NCBI RefSeq assembly: GCF_900116235.1
Contig: NZ_FPAA01000002.1
Location: 62,001-126,000, forward strand
Direction of reading: 5' to 3'
DNA from: Marininema halotolerans
GTDB lineage: Bacteria; Bacillota; Bacilli; Thermoactinomycetales; DSM-45169
Length of the DNA stretch: 64,000 nucleotides
The notes beneath the pieces were generated by a model. It was given only the letters and a program-made list of their open reading frames with translations, had not been told where the DNA came from and made no database searches. A program made the translations under genes and the position numbers. This document shows, piece after piece, positions 1 through 8,400 of this stretch (the stretch's first letter is position 1; every line of letters begins with the position of its first letter).

Positions 1-292
1 TCACTGGGATTTTGCAATCGAGGGACATTCTATAAATGTTGGTATCCGTAAACTGTTCCTTACCTTCAAAGATAGAGAGTAACCCCGTCTGCGTCCCCCC
101 TGAGGCAAAATAGCTATCATAGCCCGTTAAAATCACACATTTATAATGCGGGTGATCTTCAATTCTCTGAAAAGCCTGCGTCAAACCATCGATTAGCGAT
201 TTTGAAAATGTGTTTTTATGAATACGATCTTCCATCGTTATTTGTACGATTTCGGGCGTCACTTCATGAAATGAAACCACAGTACTATCCAT
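1..292 (-). CDS. Enoyl-CoA hydratase/isomerase family decarboxylase ECH2 of the beta-branching cassette (3' end outside window)
   Basis: The ATG is at 292-290, two bases after the stop of ECH1, with the ribosome binding site GGGGAG inside the 3' end of ECH1; the gene runs off the left edge, so only about 97 codons are seen. The visible N-terminus reads MDSTVVSFHEV and continues with KNTFSKSLIDGL and a YFASGGTQTGLL oxyanion-loop segment. This matches the PksI-type crotonase family, which decarboxylates the 3-methylglutaconyl-ACP made by ECH1 to give a beta-methyl (or exomethylene) branch. The position directly after HMG-CoA synthase and ECH1 supports this role. The catalytic C-terminal part is not visible, so regiochemistry of decarboxylation cannot be judged. 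Confidence 0.88.
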   Translation of the reverse strand, partial: MDSTVVSFHEVTPEIVQITMEDRIHKNTFSKSLIDGLTQAFQRIEDHPHYKCVILTGYDSYFASGGTQTGLLSIFEGKEQFTDTNIYRMSLDCKIPV

Positions 293-294
293 CG

Positions 295-1062
295 TTACTC
301 ATTCTCCCCAGGTAATTGTCCCTGTTCGACAAAGCGAACAATATTTTCAAGATTGGTAGCATCCGCGAAGATGGCACGATTCGCTGCTAAAGCAGGGGCC
401 TTTGATTGTTGCAATACATCATCCAATTCATTCATATAGCGTTTATATCGGAGGATGCCTGCCTTTGGCATCCTTTTAAGGCGTAGCAAATGCTTACGTA
501 ACATGGATTGACTTTGCGAATCGTATGCATCAACCAGCCCCCAATCGTGTGCCTTTTCTACCGATATAGGCTGCGTCATGAGTGTCATATAATGAGCTTT
601 TTGATAACCCATCCGACGAATCAGAAAGGGGAGCACACAAGCTGGAAAAAGGCCAAATAACAATTCAGAAAGGCTGAAAGTTGCCTGATCATCGGCAATC
701 ACGATGTCACTGGCAGCGACAAAACCAACCCCGCCAGCGTTCACTTTTCCCCGTACATGAGAGATGGTGATGAAGGGACCCGTAGCCAGGGTTTGCCACA
801 ATTGATAGAGCGGTTCAGGATCATTTTCCGTATTCAACCCACTAACCGCTTGGTTACGCATTTCCTGAAAATCAGCACCAAAACAAAAGACATCCGGTAA
901 CCCTTCTAAAACGACGACCTTTATTCGTTCATCGCATGACCGAAGAGCATGGGTGCATTCTTCGATCAATTGATGATTGATGGTGTTATTTGCATCTGGG
1001 CGATACAACTGGATAAAACAAATGGGATGTTGGGTTCGTACCTTAATCGTTGTGTAATTCAT
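295..1062 (-). CDS. Enoyl-CoA hydratase family dehydratase ECH1 of the beta-branching cassette (PksH-like)
   Basis: A 255-residue crotonase-fold protein. In the known cassette ECH1 removes water from the HMG-ACP formed by HMG-CoA synthase on a beta-keto polyketide. The oxyanion-loop segment CFGADFQE lies at about residues 60-67 and a second glycine-rich segment (GKVNAGGVGFVAASD) at about 105-119. Both are as in PksH-type ECH1 proteins, and the length is normal for the family. The start ATG overlaps the HMG-CoA synthase stop by one base (TGATG) and there is no clear separate ribosome binding site, so translation is probably coupled. Membership of a crotonase family alone would not give function; the order HMGS-ECH1-ECH2 and the GVEW-type ACPs in the PKS proteins do. 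Confidence 0.92.
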   Translation of the reverse strand: MNYTTIKVRTQHPICFIQLYRPDANNTINHQLIEECTHALRSCDERIKVVVLEGLPDVFCFGADFQEMRNQAVSGLNTENDPEPLYQLWQTLATGPFITISHVRGKVNAGGVGFVAASDIVIADDQATFSLSELLFGLFPACVLPFLIRRMGYQKAHYMTLMTQPISVEKAHDWGLVDAYDSQSQSMLRKHLLRLKRMPKAGILRYKRYMNELDDVLQQSKAPALAANRAIFADATNLENIVRFVEQGQLPGENE

Positions 1063-2321
1063 CAGACAAATTTGTATTCACGATGGAATTCGCGAATACT
1101 CTCCAAAAATAGTCTCCCCTTACCTTGCGACGCCCTATAGGGCTCAGGCAAAACATCCACATCCAATTTCACATTTCTTGTTCCAAACTTGACTGCGTCA
1201 CTTCCCACCAACAAGGCATCATATTGATCCATGCTCAACGGATAGCGTTCGTTAAGCTGTGTTTCAATTTGAAAACGCTGCTGAAATTCTTGTCCTTGCC
1301 TTGACACCACACCACTATAAAATTCGGAACAGCAACCTGAACCATAGGAAAAAAGCCCTATTCGCTTTGATTGATCAAAGGTTCCATTATCAATTGTACT
1401 TGCGAGGGATAGTAGCACCGTCCCCCCCATAATGTTCCCCACACGTTGACAATAGTTCAGCCCAGGTAATACCCGTTGATGAAAGTCCTCCTCAATTTCC
1501 CTTGGCTTTGCCTTTACCATCTTACGCATCATCGTACGATGGGCCCCCTTCACCATCCCACCAAAGGGAGTATGAAAGGCGAGAAATTGAAAGGTATCGC
1601 GATAGTTAACGTCAACCACCCGTTTTTGATACTCCAGAAAAGCATTTTCACAACAATCGAGATACGACAACAGTGATAAGTCCGCATCTCCAGCCTCGCT
1701 ATCCGGAATCGGTCGACAAGTATCCATGACTTCATAACCATAGTAACCATTGGCACCAACATCCACTTGAAACACGCGTGGGTTCTCGCCAATTAGGAGC
1801 GCTACCGCTCCAGCTCCACCGCTGGGTTCTGCGTAGGACCAATCCTCCGTCAACGCATCCCCACCTTCAGCGACTAAAAAGCGTGAGATATCCGTTGCGA
1901 TTACAAGCGCCTTCGCTCCAGGGGAAGCCTGGGATAATATAAAATTAACAGCCATTTGAAAACCAGCTGTCCCTGCATAGCAGGCGTTCTTCAATTCAAA
2001 CAATCGACAATTACGATTTAAGCCTAAATAGTGATGGATATAGGTACTCATCGATTTTCCAAAATCAATTCCTGACTCTGTACAGGTAATTAATAGTTCA
2101 ATTCGATTTTTTTCTTCTTCAGTTAATTGATCAACAATCGGCTTCGCAGCATTTACACCAAAGGTGATCGGGTCTTCATAAGGGAGAGCCACTGCTTTTT
2201 CTTTCATTAATAAGTTTTCAAAACGAGTGGTGTCCAATTGACGATGTTTAGCCAGTTCCATGACACTTAAATAGGTCGTCCCACCAAAAACGTTCATTGC
2301 TTCAATCCCTACGGAAGCCAT
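1062..2321 (-). CDS. HMG-CoA synthase-like enzyme for polyketide beta-branching (PksG-like)
   Basis: A 419-residue 3-hydroxy-3-methylglutaryl-CoA synthase homologue. In trans-AT pathways this enzyme condenses acetyl from a donor ACP with the beta-ketone of the ACP-bound chain. The catalytic cysteine is Cys114 in KNACYAGTAG, the conserved glutamate lies in TCTESGIDFG (about residue 82), and a histidine is in FHTPFGGMVKGAH (about residue 250). The ATG at 2321 has AGGAGG nine bases upstream. It follows PKS5 after a 102-bp gap with a strong hairpin and leads directly into ECH1 and ECH2. The decarboxylating KS and the donor ACP that normally accompany it are not in the window. Confidence 0.95.
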   Translation of the reverse strand: MASVGIEAMNVFGGTTYLSVMELAKHRQLDTTRFENLLMKEKAVALPYEDPITFGVNAAKPIVDQLTEEEKNRIELLITCTESGIDFGKSMSTYIHHYLGLNRNCRLFELKNACYAGTAGFQMAVNFILSQASPGAKALVIATDISRFLVAEGGDALTEDWSYAEPSGGAGAVALLIGENPRVFQVDVGANGYYGYEVMDTCRPIPDSEAGDADLSLLSYLDCCENAFLEYQKRVVDVNYRDTFQFLAFHTPFGGMVKGAHRTMMRKMVKAKPREIEEDFHQRVLPGLNYCQRVGNIMGGTVLLSLASTIDNGTFDQSKRIGLFSYGSGCCSEFYSGVVSRQGQEFQQRFQIETQLNERYPLSMDQYDALLVGSDAVKFGTRNVKLDVDVLPEPYRASQGKGRLFLESIREFHREYKFV

Positions 2322-2355
2322 TATGGATTCCTCCTATTTATATAATCATTTAAAT

Positions 2356-2397
2356 AGAAAAGTATAGGATTTCCTCTATTAAATCCTATACTTTTCT
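2356..2397 (-). terminator. Perfect 17-bp hairpin between PKS5 and HMG-CoA synthase
   Basis: Arms 2356-2372 and 2381-2397 are perfectly complementary over 17 bp around an 8-base loop. The arms are AT-rich and the 3' arm on the minus strand ends CTTTTCTATTT, so it could act as a terminator or attenuator for transcripts leaving PKS5, or protect the 3' end of the long PKS message. Because the beta-branching genes downstream are needed by the PKS, partial read-through seems likely. No run of T residues long enough for a textbook terminator follows. Confidence 0.6.
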
Positions 2398-2423
2398 TTA
2401 TCTACTTGTCCACCATTTACTGC

Positions 2424-5400
2424 CTAGATTGGAGATTCATTTCGATTGTTGGTAGACACTGCTATCTGTTGCAACAATTGATCCGCCACTTCTACATCCA
2501 TCTCACCATTCTGAACTTGCGCAAGTACATCAGACAATGAAGGCATCGCTTTCGATAACTGATGACTCAAATAGGTCGCAAAGGCACGAAGATTGGGATA
2601 ATCATAGATGGCATTAGCGTTAAGCGAGACGCCAAACTCCGTATTAATTGCTTGGATCCACTCGACTCCAATGATAGAATCTACCCCCATGTCAATAAAG
2701 TCGATCCCCTCATCCACATCGTTTAAGTCCATCACTAATACCTCTGCTAGCAAATGAGCGAGTTTTTTCGCTAGTTCTGCCTCACCAAGGCTTTCCTGAA
2801 CGGGAGTTGATGTCTCACGGGGAATCGAAGGTTCTTTTGCTGACCCATTTACCCTCTTCGCTACGAATGCCTTTTCATCCCTTGGTTGGACGGAATCCAG
2901 TGGCATGTCGGGTGTCCATTGCTGTAACTCCCTATGCAAATATTGCGTAAACAAGTGCAGATTCGGATGATCATAGATGACATTGGCCGTAAGTGATCCT
3001 CCGTATTTCTGATTAATCTCTTGAATCCATTCGACACCAATAATCGAATCGACACCCAGATCGATAAAGTCCATGTCCCCTTCGATTTCATCACGTTCCA
3101 TGATTAAAGCATCTGCAAGACTTTGTCTCACTTCCTCAAGAAGACGCGTATATGGAATAGTTTCTTGTGAAGGGATTGGATGATCTACCCTGGATTCCTG
3201 TGATAATCCTTCCCCTTCCGTTTTGCTATCTTCTCGGATCCTCTGATCTGTCAGTGCCAAGTTAATTGAAGGCTTTTGTTCTGTCGGATTGCCTCCCCAT
3301 GGATTGGTGGTTTCACCCGTCTCTGTTAAGATGACCTGGGTAGGTTTCTGTAAGGATGTTGAAACAGGTGCCTTTGGCATCTCCGTCATACTCGATGTTT
3401 GTTCGGGCAAGGCCAGAGTTCGTCGTCCACTCGATTTTGTCATCGGATCTAGCGATTGACTTGTCGATACGGGTTCAGAAATCGGTTGCGGTTGCTTCAC
3501 CCAATAATCCCCACGGACAAAGGGGTATGTGGGGAGGTGAATCCCCTGGGGCTCCCATTCGCCAACCATCTTTTTCCAAGGGATATCATAGCCTTGGCAG
3601 TACAGATCCGCTAATGCCTGGAGCATTTCTAGCACACGATCATGGTCGGTTGCGGATTGTAATTGCACCAACATTTCACGAATGGTATGTTGCAATACCT
3701 TAATGCCAGAAAAATCCCGAGGGACTTTTCCATAAAACAGATTAGGCACTTTCTCCTTCTCTTCCGCATGACGCAAAAGATGAATGGCATTTTCCTGATC
3801 TCGAATGACCAGGGCACATCGATGATTAAAATGATGACGCCGAGTCATCAGTGTATGCGCGACTGACGCGAGATCCCAATTTGTCCCCTCTTCCCCCTGT
3901 AGGGCAGCTACCATCTCTTGTACTTTCATCTGTAAGCTTTCTTCGGTTTTTGCTGATAAAACCAATAAATGATAGGGACGCTCTACGGAGGGCGTTTTCT
4001 CCTCGACAGGTGTGAAATTTTCCACAACCATATGGGCATTGGTACCACTCATCCCAAAGGAACTAACCGCCCCGCGGCGCTTTTGCCCTGCCGTATCGGG
4101 CCATGCCTTCGCTGTTTTATTCACATAGAAGGGACTATCCTTCCATTGAATAAAGGGATTCTCCTCTTCACAATGAAGGCTTGCCGGGATCGTGCCATGA
4201 CGCATCGCCTGGACAAGGCTGACCAAGCTAACCAGACCCGATGCTGCGAAGGTATGTCCCACATTGCTTTTCACGGAAGTTAATGCACAAAATTTCGTCT
4301 CATCCGTACGGCTTTTAAAGGCTTGGGTTAACGCATTCACTTCAACCGGATCGCCTAGTTTTGTTCCGGTCCCATGTGCCACCACATAGTGAATCGACTC
4401 GGGGTTTACCTGGAACTGGTCATACACGTGCTTGATTAACTCCGTCTGCGCTGCCCCATTGGGTGCGGTAATACCATTGGTTTTGCCATCATAGTTGATC
4501 CCGCTGCCCCGGATCACTGCATGAATGGGATCCTTGTCCATCATGGCTTTGGACAGCAGCTTTAACACCACCACGGTAACCGCTTCCCCTGGCACCATCC
4601 CGTTGGCTCGTTTATCAAAGGCATAGCAGGTCCCATCTTCCGAGAACATTCCCGCTTGGCTAATGCCCCCCAATGTAGCAGAGGATAGAATTAGGTTGAC
4701 CCCTGCAGCAATCGCGGTTTCACATTCCCCGTTTCGTAAGCTCTGACACGCTTGATGAGCCGCCACCAATCCAGAAGAACACGCTGTATTGATCGCCATC
4801 GCAGGCCCTCTCCCATTTAAAAAGTAGGAGAGGCGAGCCGCTAAAACGCCATCATGATTCGCGGTAATCGGCGCGTTCATTCCTGTAAGATACTGATAAT
4901 CCCCCTGTTCAACACCGACAAACATGCCTAAGCGACCCTTCTCAACCTTCTCTGGTTCCACTCCTGCATCTTCTAAGGCGTTCCAGGATTCCTGGAGTAG
5001 CAATCGTTGCCGGGGGTCCATCGTGATGGCTTCCTTTGGCGTAATCCCGAAGAACATCGGATCAAATTCAGCTACCTCAGGAATCCAGCCGCCCTTCCAG
5101 CGACGCTGTTTTTCCTCTGGAAAGCGAGTCGTAGGGTGATCCGTTACCAGGTTTCGCCCCTCAGCGAGATGAGTCCACAGTTCATCAATGTTGCGCGCCC
5201 CAGGGAAACGCCCACTCATCCCGATAATCGCTATCGGCTCAGGAACGGATGAAGCATGGAACGTAGGGGTCATTGTTTTGTCAGGTGCCTGCAAATCTTT
5301 AACCGAGGAGATCGAGGCAACGAGGTCCTGTTGATTTTCCTCTTGAACAGACTCCACAAGTGAATCCACTTGGATTGTCTCACTGGGCAGTGTAACCGGC

Positions 5401-8400
5401 TCCTTCTGACTCGACGGAGCCACGGGTGTCTCGATTGCTTCTCCATAAAGGGTCGTCACGGCATCCGGATAGGAGGTTAGCAAATAGTCTGTCACTTGCG
5501 CAATGGTCGCATATTCATAGAATACCGCTGGGGTGATCTCGATGGTGAAATGATGGGCCAACTGTTCAGCAAAATCGACTAAACTGATCGAGTCAAAACC
5601 AAATTCAGTCAAATTTTCTTCACGATCCAGTTTCTTTCGATCCACTTTTAGCAGATGACTTACTTGTTCGGTGACCACCCATTCCACACACTGCGCTACA
5701 CTCCATCCTTTCATCTCTGGACGTCGCCCGATCCCCTGAGGCATTGGCTTTTGGCTGTCCTTCGCAGGGGGACCCGCGTTTATAAAGGTAGCCTCTGTCT
5801 TGTCACTTTCCATTGGAACAGATTCATCACGAGCCATCGAAGGATCCTGTCGATCCAGATCGACTCCTAAAAAGCGATGTACTCGACTTGGTTGACCGAC
5901 TAATACCAAGGGAGCATCCACGGATGAGGAAATCAACTGTTTGAAGAGGTCCCATCCTTCAGTAGTTTCTAAAAACCGTTGTCCACTTGCTCTTAGGTAC
6001 ATGTCTGTATTGTCATCCGTACCCATACGACCTTCACGCCATAATGGCCATTGAATCGCCACCGTTTTTCCTTGTCGCTTCCCTAACTCACATTGCTGAT
6101 TTCTCTCCCTCGCATAGGCTGTGAGAAAACGATTGCCCATGGCATAATCACCGCTTCCAAAATCTCCGAGGGTTGCAGAGGTAGAGGAAAAGAGACAAAA
6201 GAAGTCAAGGGCTTCCTCGGCAAGGAGTGCGTCAAGAACGAGTGTCCCCTTCACCTTTGGAGAAAGCACTTGATGAACCTGATCGTTAGTTTTTTCAAAG
6301 ATCGTTTGTTTCCCAAGCACACCAGCCGCATGGATCACCCCATGAATCGGTCCCCATTCATGACGAGCCGCTTCCAGCCCAAGACGCATCGCTTCTTGAT
6401 CGCACACATCCGCCTGAATATAACGCACCCGCCCCCCCAAATCTTCTAGCGCTTTCAATTGCTCTTGCTTTTTTGTGGTGAGGGAAGAGCGGCCCGTAAG
6501 GATTAGTCTCCCTTGATAGTGTTGGGCCAGATGCTGGGCGAAGAGCCTACCTAACCCCCCTAAGCCACCCGTGATTACGTAAGTTCCACCTATTCTTAAT
6601 TGGGAATCCTGTGAGGGAATCTCGATAGGGCGAATTCGGCGGATATACCGATGTTCTCCTTGATAGACTAGACTCTCTCCTGGATTTTGTAGCGCCTGCC
6701 ATACACGGTCCATCCACGAATAAGCATCGCGTCTGGGATCATGTTCACCGATCAGGACACTTACCTGTACTTTTGGAAGCACCATGCGCAATGAGCGCTC
6801 TAAACCGATCCACGATTCCAAATACGCCCGCTCCCGCGGCTCCGTGTAGCTCCCTGCTAGGAGGAGTTGCTTTGGACGTATCTTAGTCTTACTCATACCC
6901 TGAAGCCAATCGAAGAGCCTGTCATAATTCTGGATATCCTCTATGGTTTCCAAGGGCCATAAATACGCGATGGCATCGACTGTCCCAAGGGTTCTTTCAA
7001 TCTCTTGAAATAAGGCGTGATACGAATGAGCATATTCCTCCAGTTGATTCTTAGAAATAAACACGATTTGGGTATGGGGAGAATTCATTTGTAAGACCTG
7101 ACGCATCGCTTGTTGTCGACGAGGCTCTGAAAGAAAACAAACCAGCGTCCGTGGAGGGGTTCCTTTTCCCTCTTCCCTCGATTTCTTCTCCCAGCTTTCA
7201 GAGAAAATCATCTGTCGAAGAGGCTCCTCCCCATTCATTGAGTCGATTTTCACGGGAGATGAATGGGGTGATGAAACTGATTCCATGGAGGGTATGGCAT
7301 CCGGGGAGGAGACGATGGAGTTGTTGGAATCAGAAACAAGCGCTGCAACTTCTTGATCTTGGGTAATCTTTTTTTGTGGCAATGCCTTTTCTTGCACCCA
7401 GTACCGTTCTTTAGCAAAGGGGTACGTTGGTAGTGGCACCCGTTTGTACCCTCCATCCGCAAACAAATCGCGATAGGAACACTCATACCCCTGTACATAC
7501 AATTCAGCAATTGCTGACAGCTGTTCACGATATTCCTCAGCATTGGTAATCCCTTGACAATCTTTGATCCACTGGTTCCCGTAACGCTTCCAAGAAGAAT
7601 GCTTTCGTTGACTGCCCTCGAAGCGATCTGAGGAACAAACTGCTGGTGCCTCTCCCGCCTCAAGCCATCTCATCAGGTTCGTGACTAACGCCTCGGTACT
7701 CTGGGATACACAGACCAAACGGTGCTTCATCGGTTTGCGACCCATCATCAACGTATAACTGATGTTCCCCAAATCCAACGTGGGATTCCTCTGACAGTGA
7801 TCCATCAACTGTTCTGCCTGTTGCCGTAATTGCTCGGGAGTTTGTGCAGACAAAGGAATCATGTATCCGGGTTTTTCAGGTGCCTTTTGTAGGGCAGGGG
7901 GAGCTTCTTCGATCACCATATGGGCGTTGGTACCACTTGCTCCAAAGGCACTTAATACGGCAAGGCGTTTTTTTCCTGGGTCGACATCCCATGCTTTGAG
8001 GCTCGTGTTTACATAAAACGGGCTCCCGGCAAAACGAATATTTTCATTTCCCGTCTCAAAATGAAGGGAGGGAGGAATTTGCTTGTGCTTTAGCGACAGG
8101 AGAACTTTAATCAGACTGGTAACACCTGCTGCAATCTGAGTATGGCCAAGATTGCTCTTGATCGAGCCAATTGCACAGTAATCCTCGTCATTCGTATCCT
8201 GACGGAATGCCCGACTGAGTGCATGAAATTCAATCGGGTCCCCTAGTTTTGTCCCGGTCCCATGGGCTTCCACCATCTGAATATCCCCAGCATGAATGCC
8301 AAATTCTTCATAGACCTGTCGTTCTAAGCGTTCTTGGGAGCGAAGGCTCGGGGCTGTAATCCCATTCGTTGTCCCATCCTGATTGATCCCGGACCCACGA

